A DNA stretch of 64,000 bases from Apostichopus japonicus (Eukaryota > Echinodermata > Holothuroidea > Aspidochirotida > Stichopodidae), in NCBI RefSeq assembly GCF_037975245.1, contig NC_092571.1:17355917-17419916 (forward strand), read 5' to 3'. Numbering within the stretch: the first letter of the stretch is position 1; each line of letters opens with the position of its first letter. Below are positions 24,471 through 38,300 of the stretch, in pieces. The notes under the pieces were generated by a model. The model ran no database searches. It saw nothing but the letters and a program-made list of their open reading frames with translations, and had not been told where the DNA came from. Made by a program: the position numbers and the translations under genes.

Positions 24471-26780
24471 ACAAAGTTCTTTGCTCTGGTTTTAACGCCA
24501 TGAGAACAAAATGTTAGCACCTAAAATAAAACACAAGATTTCCTTTGAAACTTGCTTTAGTTAACCATATCATTCACCGATAAGTTGGCCATGGCAAAGC
24601 ACCTGTTCACTCCTACGTTTTAATCTTTTTTTCATGACTTTAATAATGGTGATACAAATACCTGTGACGTAAAGTAAACACAAATTAAACGAGCCCGATG
24701 GGCGTGACAATATATAGCTCAATCCGTGCTAATTGTTTCGACTTAAGTAAATATGTATCTTTGTCACCTGGTTAGCTACAGCTCTTGTTATAGCTTTGGG
24801 ACCGGGTAGTTTTCATTGAAGTTCTTGATGTGGAAATATTAGTACAAAACACAGGGAAAAACCTATTATCAGAACGTGCAAATATTGAACGCAAACATAA
24901 TACTTAATGAACAGCAGTTCAGGTGGTTTATATAAGAAAAAGGGAGGAGACATTCTTAACATATCAACGGAAAGACCACGTTGCATATTAATTTTTTTCT
25001 ATTTTTTCTTTTGTGAATTGGTACTACATTTACCCTCCCCTCCCCTCTCCCAAGCCTCCCGTTTCTCAGGCAACATTCACCCTGAATGTCTATTATCTAA
25101 TATAGTAACGAAAATTACAAAACACCAATGTCCCTTACAACCCCCAGTGCTCCCACCGATGGCAATAGGCCAACTGAACGTTTTACCTCCGACTGACGAT
25201 GGTCGTGGGGACCATCCCCACCCCTCCACCCGTCACCCTTCCACCTCCCATTTGAATGAGGCCGTATCATGACATTGGTTAATGATGATGACATTTTGTC
25301 AAAGTTGATTGAGAAGGTCCTATGCTCACAAAGCTAAATATTATTGAATGAAAGAAAGTGCAACGGACTCCTCCGAGAGTCAGAGCGATTGCTTTCATCC
25401 ATTTCAGAATCGTAAATAAATCCACTGAGAATATCGTTCATGGTATTTACCGGTATAAAGTGAACATAAAAGTTTATTTTCCAACCGCATTTCAAATAAA
25501 TAATTTCAAATAAAATAGTATAAATTTTCAGCTGTACACTGTACAATCATCTTGAAGACACGTATTATTATCATTGGTAGTAGTAGTAGTAGTAGTAGTA
25601 GTAAATATAGTGGTAGTAGTATCATCATGATAATTGGAACATGAGCATTTGTGAAAAAAACTTCACAGTAAAGTGCAATAAGGGGTCATCCTTTATGAAC
25701 ACAAACAAATTGTGCCAACTTATCAGACAATAGTGCCTTACTTGATTCAACAAGTTTCGACCTATTTCATCTTTCAACCCCGGCAAGATTTTCTGCAGTT
25801 ATCAACGATCCTCACTTGCTTTGATAATACCATACAGAAGTGCAACTTCTCAATTAACACATGTACATTTCTACCATGTTGGGTGAGGGGAAATGGGAAG
25901 GGGAGGGGGGGGGTGGCTAGTAGTTGCTTCATATTTTTCGAAAACTTTTCACACCTCCAAATCTCAAAGGTGTGCTCGAAACTATAATCACTGTCAGGTA
26001 ACAACAAAGGTGAGGGGAATAAGGGGGTGGGGTGGGGGGGGGCGGGTTCTAGTACACAAGTCCTCTCAACAAGTCACCAGTGCTTTGGGAGCCATATAAG
26101 GAAGTATATTGCAGTGTAATGTTGGTGTTGCGACACGACACGGATTCGCAGCAACTCCTGTCATTCCTAGGGAGCAGACGACGTTTTGATGAGATGCAAC
26201 AGTTCGTCAAAATGACAAGCATCTGAAAATTGACATTTTGTCGACCAATACCAACTCATCAAAATTACCACAAAAAATTATAATAATAATAAATTTTCAA
26301 CTTCTGGCCTTATTGGGGTGGGGTGGCATGTTGTACACCCCCACACCCCTGGATGACGATGGTCATCTCATGAACTTATACAGACTTTTCATAGCTATGT
26401 GAGAGGCTGATATTTTGTTTTTGACCTTTTATTTCTTTTTCAATTTATAATTATGGAAGGAAAGTACCTTCACACAGTCAACAGCACTCCGTGATCCCGT
26501 CAAAATACCTATCATACGTCCTTCACGGTACCTGATGTAATACAAAGGCAATGTATAGTAGTAGAAAGCTGTTATCTTAGATTATAGTTGGTAAAATATT
26601 TCTATAAAAAATATGATCCAAAAATGATTTTTTGGTAGAACTATGGTGAATCGATTTTCAGAGATAATTATATTTTCTGCACCTTATGATATCGCCAGGT
26701 TTATTATTTATTTTCCCCTTTTAACGTCACTCTCTCCACCTCTCTCTCTCTCTACTTTTGAAATTCTTTGTTGACAAAGA
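24471..26780. other. No gene recognised downstream of the first sulfotransferase
   Basis: Contains a short (TAG)n array at 25576-25602 and poly-G tracts near 25900 and 26030. Open frames on both strands here resemble no family. Confidence 0.4.
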
Positions 26781-26784
26781 GATA

Positions 26785-26790
26785 TTTATT
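26785..26790 (-). promoter_or_regulatory. AATAAA overlapping the stop codon of the first CHST15-like gene
   Basis: On the minus strand the last codons read GAAGAATAAATA, so the TAA stop is inside AATAAA. Another AATAAA run lies about 80 bases downstream near 26700-26712, which may be the one used. Confidence 0.45.
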
Positions 26791-27912
26791 CTTCACTAGA
26801 TGCCCAGAGATATTTTTCGTCCTCCAACAGTTGAGCTAAATCCTCTTTGAAAAGTTGAAAATAGTAATCTAAGAGTGATTTTGTTTCTGGCAACATTGGT
26901 CCGATATTCTTGTCACGTGACGATCGCACACCAGCATTCGCAGCTTCCAGGATAAGATTCATTCGAACGTCGGGCATAGGAGCTGCGAAAGAGATAAGAT
27001 CTAAGTTGGTTCAATTTATATAGATAAACAATTTATTGATCACAAATTTATGTTTTCTCTACAATATGGTTGATCCATAATTGGTTTAGATAGTGACGAT
27101 ATATATGGCAGTTGTGAATAATCCGGAAAGGGTGTGGAAGGGGCGGGGGGGGGTGGGTTGGTGTAGGTAGGATAGTACCGGTCCCGGGCAGGTCCAGGGA
27201 GGGAGGGAGGGAAATATAATGTTGATATCTTGTGTACTCTAATATCATACTCTGGTATCATTTTAAGATAAACTTTATACTTACGCATATCTAAGAATTT
27301 TAGCAGTTTATCAATCTCAAGGGTGACATTTTTCTTCCACTCGTCCGTTCTAAGGATGTAAATTTGTTCCCTTGGGAATCTTTGAAACCATTCCCTGAGG
27401 TGAACAGAGTACATGCTGATATGGAGTCTCTGTAAAACAACGACGAGATTGTATAACAGTAGTTATATAATGAAGAAATATGATCGACATGAACTTAACG
27501 ACAACAACATACGTCTAGAAAAATAGGAGTAAACATAATACTTCTATTGGAAAGAAAACCCGGACTTCCATTTGACACGAAAATACCGAAGAAAGGTCAC
27601 ACAAAAAAAAATCTTCTAAACGTTCGGCAATGAAAGTAATTTCGAAATGTGTTTGTAATTTTAAGACAATACAACTATAGTTCGAAAGCTTTTCCGCAAT
27701 GATCTTTGCAGGAGCTGGTTGACCTTCCAATTGGTTCACATATTCACTCAAATATTTCACTTTTCGGAATGTTCTCTCTTTAAGGTGACGGTGAAACCTT
27801 TCTTTTCCCCTAAATTTAGGCAGACTTTACTAAATGTCAACTGTATTATATGTATTAAGATTGTTCTAACATGATTTTATAAGGTGTTAAATAACAATCA
27901 TTCATTTGTTGT

Positions 27913-27956
<44 letters not shown>

Positions 27957-30900
27957 GTAACATATGACCGTGCAGTTGATGATTTACCGGTGCATAATTG
28001 ATGGCCACACAATGTCTCAACGTATTTTCTCGCAGACATAAATCAAAGAGTCTTATCGCGTTTTCCGCTCGGATGTGAAAATCGACTGGTGACTTAATTT
28101 TTCCTTTCCACAAGTCGTCAATGTCTAAATATTCCGAGTATTGTCTTTCGGTTGGGTTACGTAATATGAAGATTAACTTGGCATCCGGTTGTGCTGCCCT
28201 CATAATATCGGACAGTAGAAACGGCGGTCCTTCGGGTGGATTGCCAAGGATTCTTGCGGAGCGGTAATTGTGCCAAAATGTGCACGCTGAAGCATCCACT
28301 GTAGAAAGAATAAATTAGGATGATACTGATTGAAAAAAGATAACAGTCATTAAATTAAACGTCAAAGACTGTAATCAACTTTTTCAGTTGTAACGCCAAT
28401 TTATGAAAGTGGAATTAATAAACATTAGAGATGCATCAGATTTTAATTTGTGTTGTTGTAATTAACAGGAGTGGCTGTAGTTTGTTGTTGATTATCTTTG
28501 ACATTGTTTTAAGTATAATTGTTTATTTTTTTAAATCAAAACAGAGAATGAGGAAGTACTATAATAAAAGATATTTCTTAATGAACACTAATTATGGTGC
28601 TTTACTAATCTCGACTGAACTTTATACAGGAAGAAATGTCTAATTAGCGACAATAAACCAAAGCACCAATACTTTTACTTTTTGAAATGTTCTAGGTCGT
28701 CTGAAAAGCCTTTATATACTACACAGTTTCTTTTAAAACTGTTTTCTATCATTTTTGAGTACATTACTCTATTTAAGAGCAATTCCTAAAAAAAATGCAA
28801 ACTTTGACGGTTTCACGAAAGTCTCAAAATTTAATTGTTAACAATAAATAATGTGAATCAAATTTAAACAAAACTGTTAGCAAACTGCTTATCCACTAAA
28901 GAGCCTGTATAAGAGAATGTGTAAAATTAAGTTGGCTCGACGTTTCGATCCTGGCAGGATCTTCTTCAGAGGTTGAATGACAAGTTAGAGAAACTACAAG
29001 GGATCAATACAAGAACAGAATACCGACATGTTAATGAGCTGTAGTACGGAGAGCCAAACGTTCCATAAATGTCGAAAAAGAAAGTGAAGTGCCCAAGTTA
29101 ATATATATATGTCCAATTCGATATCAACATGTTACAATTCCATATGAACATGTCGAAACAAAATACCAATATGTCATTACGTCTATCAACATGTCAAATT
29201 CAACATCAGCATGTCGAAAACTTGTAACAGCATGCCACTACTACATTGGTCATGTCAACATTGCTTGCTAGATACTATATTGACATCGTGCTATAATTTT
29301 GGAACATCGGCGCGCGCCAACGTTTCGTTAATGCCCAAAACTGTATATATATATGTCGAGACCAGTGTAGTACGTGTCATGCTGTTACAAGTTTTCGACA
29401 TGCTGATGTTGAATTTGACATGCTGATAGACGCAATGACATATTGTATTTTGTTTCGACATGTTCATATGGCATTTTAATATGTTGATATCGAATTGTAA
29501 CATGTTGATATCGAATTGTAACATGTTGATATCGAATTGGACATATATATATTAACTTGAACACTTCACTTTCTTTTTCGACATTTATGGAACGTTTGAC
29601 TCTCCGTACTGTAGCTTACTTATATACAAATTAATTATGTGATTAGAACACGTCAGGTTGAATTGAACGATATGAAGGCACGCTAGTTATTGATACACAT
29701 GAATAAAATATTAATATGAAGGAAAAAAAAAACGATTATGGAGCCCAATTATTTGGCCCAAAAGAAGGAAATATATTTACTTGCGACCCTCGTTTTTGGC
29801 GTCGATGATGTAGACACAGCTTGTATATTGCTTGTTTTGAAAATGCGTTTGTTTCGGCTCAGAAAGGAATTGACATCTCTTTCTGTCAAGAGAGAAAGAA
29901 ATAAAGTAAAGAATTATTTTCGGAATTCTGCAGACACCTGTGCAAATATTATACTTAAGTATAGGGCAGATCGTTTTTAAAGGAGTTTTTCGTTGTTTTA
30001 CCGTAAGTCCAGATTTTTTAGTGATTAGTCTTAACAAGGTCAAATTGTAAACATTTTCAATTGGTGAGTGTTTTTGTTGTTGTTATCTGCTAAAGGGGAA
30101 GGGGAGGGGGGGGGGATTGGTTTGTCCCACTGTTGACGGAATATATAAGTATATGGATGAATGCGGCAAAAAAAACCTTTTTGACATTTATGTACGTACC
30201 ACTATGATTCCCACGTGACCACCAATGTGATTCCTTCCCGAACGATCTGATGATGTCAGCATGGCCCGATAATCGATTCCACATGTCAGTGGTGGCGCAC
30301 TTTGGTGCGCCTCCTACATAAAAATATGGCAAGCATTGTAGTTTATTATGTCGATCCCACCAGCATGGACTCTTGTAATCATCCAAGAACCTCTCGGGGA
30401 ATATTTCAAAGATCTGTGAAACGTATATAGAAGATACACACAACCCTATATCAGTGAGGCTTACTTGAGGTACTACATTAGTCCCCCCACCCCCGCCCCT
30501 ACCTGTCAGCCTGACCGACCTCCGAAATAAAGTCACTGCATGAAAATAACAATTTTTGTGACAAAATCAAGTACATTATGGATAACTACATGCATAACAA
30601 ATGGTTTACTCCATAATTAGGACTCACAGCTAAAGTAAAACACGATAGCTTTGAAAAGTATTATGGAAAATGTTACCTTCGTTATAGGGTGCGAAGAGGT
30701 TCCGGGATGTGGGGGATTATTATTTTTTTTTGGTAGAGCAAGTTTGAGAAAAGTATCGGAAGGGTTTATTCAAGAGGCTTTCAAGGGTTGTTGAGGGCGG
30801 GGGGGGGGGGGGGTGGGGGGAAAGGTGGAGGTAGTAAGTGTATAGTTTAGAGGTCTCGTTATAGATTTCGATCTATTAGATTCCATATTCTGAAAGTATA

Positions 30901-33172
30901 TTGAAGTTGGAAAGTATCAATCTTTTGAGGGAAGAACCCGATTGTAATTGTTTGCACCTTGCATGCAGAAAGGAACTTTGGTTAGGCTATTGATACATCC
31001 GTTTGGCATGTGTGGTTGGGTTTGCCTAAGTGTCAATGTGTGCTCTTGAAAAAAGTTCAGAGATGTTAAAGTCATCTTTATGACATTTATTTAAAAACCT
31101 AACATTTTATGCTTTAAATATGTCAAAGTTGTAACTTTTAACTACAAACAATCCAAGCGATTACGGTACAAACCTTTGGATCAATGTAAAGTAAAGCTGG
31201 TGGCAACCGGCTGCGGTTAAAGGTCAAAGGAGTGCTATTCAATCTCTGCGCATGCTCATCGAGTCGACGGCGAATAGTGTTTTTTATCGCAGCCATTTCC
31301 TTTCCTGTGAGAGTTGGTTTCACCTTAAAGCGAGCTTTTGGTAATCTATGGAGTGTCCTCTGGGTGTTAGCGACGATGACGTCACGTCCTGGCATGTATA
31401 TATTCCCCTCTGCTTGCCGCTGTTCAGCCGTTAGTTGTTTCTTGTAAAGGGAGGGGATGACCCTCATGAGCCCGTAGCAGGACATTTCATCTGTGAAGGG
31501 GTGCGTAAGGTTTCTTATTAGTGCTGGCGTCCATTCCATAGCCAACGTATTGGTGTACTCATAATGATTTAGTTTGGCTGCACTCGTGGAAGTCGGATGC
31601 GGTTTAACGTCACTAAAATCACGTGGATGGTTTTGCTGGAGTTCGTATAATCGATCTTGCCACCTTTTTCCATTGGTTAATATAAGCCACGTGACCAAGC
31701 ACAGTGACGCAATAACGATAACCAAACGTACATGCCGTTCAAGCTGAGAAGAAAGTTCAAGTATGCAAATGAACGAAAATGGTTTAATATTATTGAGAGA
31801 AAAAGGCATTGGTCACCGACGGGTATCGTATCTAATACAGTGGCGTGCCCAAGGAGGTGGCGGAGGGGAGGGGGCGGACAGCGGGCCACCCCCTACCTCC
31901 ATCGTCAATCCAATAACATGCAGTAGCTGGTAATAAGCAGTAGTACATGGCTAACGATAGGTACGGGAAATCATGCTGATTTATTGAGTTATCATGTGTT
32001 AATGTTCATACATTTCTAAATGGATACTGCAGCAAAATAAAAAGATCTAGAGGTGTGTCTGATTAGTTGAATGAAGTTTTATTATGAATATTCAATTTGT
32101 TTATGAATATTAAGTTTAAGTATTACTTCTGATATGTTTTATAAGGACACGAATATGGATGCTACGATACCCGACACTTCCTGTCCCCCCTACCCCCCCC
32201 CCTACACCCACTCCAAGATACGGTACTGCAAAAAAAACCATTGCATCGATTTATTGATGAATATTCATAGATGAATATTGAGGCTAAGACATCTCTTCCA
32301 TACAGCTGAACCTATTTCTAATAGTAGTATCGCCCGCGGCTTGAGTTTTATATTCGGATCGCTAGATCGGGGTACATAAATATGAATTCATAAATCGACT
32401 GCATAATATTTACATATTAAAATGGGGGGGGGGTGGGTGGTTTCAATTTGTACCGAAGTTTATTATACTTAAGCCCGACCCCCTCCCCCACCACCACCAC
32501 CATGCACTCGTCCTCCCTTTGCTAACTTTAATGAAGATAACAAATTCCAAAAGATGAGTAGCCAATGTCATATAAAATACGAAATAAATATAAAATCATT
32601 CTTCCGAATGAGGCGCTATTATATAAATGTTTGGCACCCGCATTCGAAATTAATCCTATGTCAGTCATATATATTTGGTAGGATCAAATATTATTTTCAT
32701 ATTGTTGATGTGTAATGAAACTATAAGATATACTGTGTACCAGACTTGCAATGAGTCTGACCTCGTATTCTAACAGTGTGGCTTGTATACTACTCGAGTA
32801 CTCGGTCATGTGAATTTGTAATCATACTCGTGACATTTTCAATATTAGTATAGGATCTAATTAAAACATTGTGTACTGCTTCATATAGCGCATTGTACTC
32901 GTATTCATACCGACGGTATAATTATTATAATACATATGCATTTGTACACGGGAATTCGATAGGCTATACTACAGCCTAACCATAGGTTGAAACTGAACTG
33001 CCTTATCATAATAACTGATATACAGTTCGTTGGTCACGGTGGTTAAACGATAAACACACTATACGCTTATCACAGGCTACAGTTCATTGTAAAAGTTTAA
33101 CAAGATATTCAAAACTATATGTATTATACGCTATTAACTTATGCTTACCTTTCTTAAAGGTAGTGACGGCAT
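26786..33172 (-). CDS. CHST15: Carbohydrate sulfotransferase 15-like (GalNAc 4-sulfate 6-O-sulfotransferase), paralogue 1
   Basis: Seven minus-strand exons give 520 residues: 33172-33149, 31743-31174, 30413-30200, 29882-29781, 28298-27988, 27429-27285, 26982-26786. Type II Golgi layout: short tail MPSLPLRK, membrane anchor about 13-30, luminal stem, then the catalytic domain. The PAPS 5'-phosphosulfate loop is APKCATTD (234-241); the 3'-phosphate site is FILRNPTERQYSEY with R350 and S358; the C terminus has NIGPMLPETKS and LWASSEE. Family reaction: 6-sulfation of GalNAc-4-sulfate in chondroitin sulfate, giving disulfated (CS-E type) units. All junction phases match paralogue 2. Exon 4 is the least certain: it has a strong acceptor and correct phases but is diverged. 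Introns hold a transposon (29045-29608) and a Penelope-like scrap. Confidence 0.88.
27915..27955. repeat. (AT)n microsatellite
   Basis: A 41-bp AT run beginning 33 bp beyond the donor of CHST15-like paralogue 1 exon 5, inside the intron. Confidence 0.95.
28868..28991 (-). mobile_element. Penelope-like element terminal scrap with hammerhead-like core
   Basis: The minus strand reads CTGAAGAAGATCC, a short loop, then GGATCGAAACGTC, matching the hammerhead core pattern CUGANGA, stem II, GAAA. The adjoining 28871-28935 sequence matches (reverse complement) the sequence beside the plus-strand copy at 38016-38063. Such motifs are known in termini of Penelope-like retroelements. No reverse transcriptase is visible here. 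Confidence 0.5.
29045..29608. mobile_element. Palindromic transposon with 6-bp target duplication (IS3EU-like?)
   Basis: Begins TACGGAGAGCCAAACGTTCC, ends in its near inverse, and is flanked by CTGTAG at 29039-29044 and 29609-29614. Arms of roughly 240 bp meet at a short centre containing GGCGCGCGCC. The same termini bound the larger element at 52418-55016. No transposase. A 6-bp duplication with a TAC terminus fits IS3EU; this assignment is from memory and tentative. Confidence 0.8.
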
Positions 33173-34339
33173 GGTTATACAATGTTCCAGACTGAATCAC
33201 TTGGAAAATTTCCCTTACATGTTGTACAAATATGAAGTTACGTTTACGTCTGCTTACACACTGATACTCTTTTTTGACTGGCTTCCAAGTTCACGCCGCA
33301 CTAGGCTTTGGTGTCGTGTGAATTGTGAATCAGTGAATTGTAAAATTTTAGCAGATTTTGCCAACAAAGAATTTGACATGGTTCACTGCGTACAACGGCT
33401 TATGAAATACGCATACTAACAGCTATAGAATTATAGATGATCTTGCTGTAAAATTGTTCGTGGAACTGGGCATAAGCTAGGGTATCGGGAGATAGATGAG
33501 ATGGGTGATATGGAAATTGTTCAATTGGCGCCCCAAAGTCTTCATTTCTGCAGTAAAATGTTAGCTCTATAGTAACGTTGCAAACACGAGGAGAACTAGT
33601 CTCCTAACCACCCACCTGTCCTACTCCACAAGTGCATATACAATTCGCTCCTCACCTTCGAGCTTAAACTGAATCTATCAGCCGATTTTCAGCAAAATAT
33701 TACCAAGAGGCCTGATGCTTTGTTGAATAATCTTCAATGGGTTTATGTTGATTATAATATATATAAAAACCTACTTAGAATTTTCCTAAACCTCCCCAAC
33801 TCCCATCAAACTCCCTAAATACATCGTCAATTGTTTCACATATACTTGTTAAATATAGATTTTTAAAATAGGCTACACATTTTCAAAAATTCTCTGTCTT
33901 GTTCTTTTTTTTTGTTTTTTTGGTTGTATCGTATTAGTACATATTGCTAAACCACTTACCGTAGAATGTGAGTTTGCCAATGGCGCCCTTTTGAAATCCT
34001 TTTAGCCTGCGAGATGTCGCGAACTTAAGATATAGCACCCTCTTCTATTGCGGGCTGCCGTTTTTTACCATGGACTAAAACACATAAAATGAAGTTGCTC
34101 TCCCAACTGAAAAAAGATTAATCCCACTACTCTTTGTGTTGTGTTGTTTTCCTTTCTGTGTATTAATATATTATTAGGTTTATCGTTAATTTCATATTAA
34201 TAATTATTGAAAATGATTCATATTCAACAACAATTAACACATAGAGTTTCTTTATGTGTTCAGTGATCAACTCGAATGAGACAATCTTGAGTAAGCAAAC
34301 AAGAAACCCACACACCCACATACACACATACGCATATAT

Positions 34340-34385
<46 letters not shown>

Positions 34386-35290
34386 CAAACTTTCATATCA
34401 CTTTCAGCACTTATTGAGTCTTAATGTCTTGTCAGTTAAGCAATGGATAGGCCGATTATGGCACCATTGTAATGTTGGGCTGAGCTTAGGGCATCAGGTG
34501 CCCTTAATGCGGCCATGCCCCTTCCCCTTCCAGTTCTTTTCCCAAGGCAAAAGAAACACCCTCATTCTCGATAGATAACTTAAATGTAATAAGTACATGA
34601 ATATGGAGAAAATGTCGTACAAATAGTCGTATTATATATATATATAGTCTGCACATTTATCGAGCAATTAATTTTTCAGTTTGTTTCATCAGCTTTAGAG
34701 TCAAATTTAACTGCTTGATATTAGAAAATGGGAGGGGATCCAATCTGCCTTGAGGGGTTGCAGGAGAGGGGGAAGGGACACAAACTTCGAGGGGTCGGAG
34801 ATAGGATGTGTGACTTTGCTTTGAACTGATTTGATTTGATTTGAGAGTGCAAGCCGCCCCAAAATCACTTCAAAACGTCCCACACAATGAACCCATTGTG
34901 CATTTTTGACCATACACAAATTCCAATGTTTGAATGTTTTCAACAAAAGTGCAGTTTTATTACATATTTCAACGAAAAGGCAATGTTCTGATAACAAACT
35001 GCTGTATGTATGGTGTGGGGGGGGGGGGGGGCTGAGGGGTGAGAGGAAGGGGGCTCACGTAACCGATGTGGCTCCGACTCCGCCTTCCTGTGCGGCATAC
35101 CAAGGCTAACTGGTTGACATTGATATCGACTTTGAAACATCTGAAGAATAAAACCCAACTTGGTGTCTTCTATATGTTTGATCAATGTAAAGGCTAATTT
35201 GAAGTTTTAGATAATTTGACATAACTTCATTAATAAACGCCAAATAATTTTATATAATTCGTAGATCCACGTTATGAGTTATTTTTGTAA
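33173..35290. other. Intergenic between the two CHST15-like genes
   Basis: About 2.1 kb separates the start of paralogue 1 from the end of paralogue 2. It should hold the promoter of paralogue 1, though I recognise no core elements. It includes an alternating CA/TA tract at 34320-34385 and a (TA)n tract at 34632-34646. Confidence 0.4.
34735..35025 (+). repeat. Dispersed repeat, copy 1 (relative at 40588-40850)
   Basis: Shares CACAAACTTC.AGGGGT, a TTTGATTTGA block, AAATTCCAATGTTT and a poly-G end with 40588-40850, in the same orientation but diverged. Copy 2 is in intron 2 of CHST15-like paralogue 2. Confidence 0.5.
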
Positions 35291-35296
35291 TTTATT
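35291..35296 (-). promoter_or_regulatory. AATAAA 16 bases after the stop of CHST15-like paralogue 2
   Basis: The minus strand shows AATAAA shortly after TAG (35315-35313). If used, the 3' UTR would be only about 40 bases. Confidence 0.5.
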
Positions 35297-35312
35297 CAGA
35301 ATTAAGCATCAG

Positions 35313-38300
35313 CTACGACTGCCATAAATAGTTATGATCTCCGAGTAAAGTAGCAAGGTCTTCATTTAAAGGTTTATAAAACTGATTCAATATTTTCTCT
35401 GTCTTTGGTAACATTGGTCCCATAGCTGCGTTTTGCTCCGAACGTGTTCGGCTTTTCTCCAAGTTCATAATGGCTTGCATTTGTTTCTCGTTAAGTTCAG
35501 CTGAAAGGAAGACAATATACGATTTTGTTTATAATGGTTTCTTAATTGTTTTCCCCCTCGAATTATAATAATTATAGGAATGTTCTTTAATGAAGCAAAA
35601 TAACACACATTTAGATGAAGATCACAATAATTTGCAACATTTCACCGACATGTGTCGAAATGATACCCACGCGGGCAACATTGTCCACCCACTATACACC
35701 CCTCCCCTCTCTCCCATCCCCCATATGATTATAAATAAACCCTGGAGTCTTAAAAGAATCAGCTCTTACTCTTCAGACTAGTTAGAGTGGCATGTAAAAC
35801 AATGTTCATGTTACTAACTGTAGGTCATTTAACAATAATGGTATCCCAAATGTAACATGTTGCCCCTCCCCCACCCCTACCCTACCTCCTGATATGACTC
35901 TCAGTGTCCCCTTACTATTAAAGTTTAATTCGTTCTAAAGTTTTAAGAAGAATTATCAAAAGTGGAAGACCAAACGTTTCGTCATAATGTTCCCAAATTG
36001 AAATCCTTCTGAGAAAGTATATTATAAGGTCACCAAGAAATGTTCGGAATAGGAAAAAGAAAAAAAATTGCAACATTTTGATAGTTAGTATATGTCAATT
36101 AAAAACGACGTTACTACAGTAGACGTTAACTTTACGGTTTTAGTATATTTGATAATTATAATTTTTGTACATGAAACAAAACAGTTCACAAGTTTATGGA
36201 TTGAGTGGTCTTCTATACCCCTTCAGTCAGAACCGTATAAATATCCGTAGATAACTGTAGATAATATGTACAGGTCTGACGACTTCAATTACGTCACTAC
36301 GACATGACCTTAATGTCACTACGACATGACCTTAACGTCACTCACCCATATCTAAAAAGTGGAGGATCTTCGTGTATTCCTCGCGAAGGTTGCTACTCCA
36401 TTGGTCAGTTCGTATGATATGAATCTGGTCACGTGGGAACCGATGAAACCATTCTCGGAGATGTGCAGAGTACATGCCAATATTTATGCGCTGAAATAAA
36501 GATCACGTGAGAAGTGCTTAATTATAGGTGATCATGAATAATAATCAAGTCATGCAGGCTTAATATATAGCACAACCAGTTGGGACAATTTGTTTTATAA
36601 ACTGTATAGGCTGTCATAACATGCTTCATAACACTTGTACTGACAGTATGTGAGCAATCACGCAATCCTGTTTCTATCATATGGAAGGATAGGAATTGTT
36701 TACACTGCCAGTACGAGTGTTTTGAAGCACGGTTTGAGAGGACAGAATATTGGTATACAGTATCGGAGAATTGGCTGGTTTTAGCGATAAAATATATTCG
36801 TCGGAATACATTACTTATCAACCAGGCACGTTGATAGCGTCTTGTGATTGAGGGAAGGGGGGAGGGGGGGGGGGGGGTGTAGAATCATAATGTTCCAATT
36901 AGGATCATAATTTTACACTAACCGAGTGTGATTCGTAAGGAGGGGTGCCATACTCGAAATTTTCAGCAGCTTAACCCGAGTGGGTTGACAATTCTTTGCA
37001 TCTTAAATATGATATATAATGGGTGCTTAGTAATATGCTAAGGTACTAAATCGAACGCCAATTGGTGGTATTCAGACAAGTTTAAAGTTCTCCCATGCAT
37101 GCACATCCATTTAACATCGTCGAAATGTATTTAAAACAAGTACACTTTTGTCCCAAATTCTTATAGTTCAATAGTTGCAACGTCAAATTATAAATTATTG
37201 AAAAAAGAAGAATTGGCACCACAAATTTCGAAATATACAAATTTGGACACTTACAACAACAAAAAACGTTGTATACTCACCGGAGCATATGAGCGTGCTA
37301 AACAATGACGAAGGGTATTGTTTTCTAGACAGAGTTGAAATGTACGTATAATGTTTTCCACTCGATCGTGAAAATCTGTGGGCGATTTGACATCAGGTGA
37401 CTTCCAAGAGTCGTCAAGATACAAGTACTCCGAATACAATCTCTCTGTTGGGTTTCTCAAGATAAAGATAAACTTGGCATCTGGTTGCGCTGCACGCAGG
37501 ACATCCGCTAAGACAACGGGTGGTCCTTCTGGGGGATTCCCAAGCATTGATACTACCCTCAGATTGTCCCATAACGTATCCGCTGACGCGTCAACTGTGG
37601 AATAAAAAAAGAGATAGAGAAAAAAATTACATGCATAATACAATAGAAACCAAATAATAAATGTAATAAAGTGTGTGTTAGTATAGCTCCATCTAACTTT
37701 TCTTTTGTTAAGCATGATATATCTTGAAAACATGTTTAAGGTTGTTTTAGTTTATACTGAACAAAGAAAATTTCACTTTTATAAGATGAACATTTCATTT
37801 CTAACACATAAAGCCAATGTTTGACATAAACAGCTTCATCTGAAAGAAAGGGTTTCTCTTTCACTCTTTTCTGTGTAAAAGAAAGTGGGCCTGACGTTTC
37901 GATCCTAGAAGGGTCTTCTTCAGAGGCTGAAGAAGATCCTAATCTATGCCGTAATCTGATCTGTTCAAATCTATTCTTATACAAGCTATATTCTTTCTAA
38001 TCATATAGTCGAATAGAGGCTGAAGAAGATCCTGCTATAGGATCGAAACGTCAGGCCCTCTTACTTATTCACATTCTCTTACGCAGGCTCTTTAGTGGAT
38101 AAACAGTTTGCTAACAGTTTTATTTTTTATTTTGCTTTATTTGCTCTCAGGAGTATAGAATCAGATATGAATCCTATATACCACTGGAGCTCATGAAATC
38201 CGTCTGTAAGACAGCTTCCGTATTTAATTGGCACGAAGAACATCACGTGACACCACTTGTCGAGGCAGACAAGTACACATGGCAATATCATTTGACCAGA

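Noticed and set aside
29738-29980. Plus-strand 80-residue frame
   Set aside because: It overlaps, on the opposite strand, exon 4 of the first sulfotransferase, which has matching phases and a strong acceptor.
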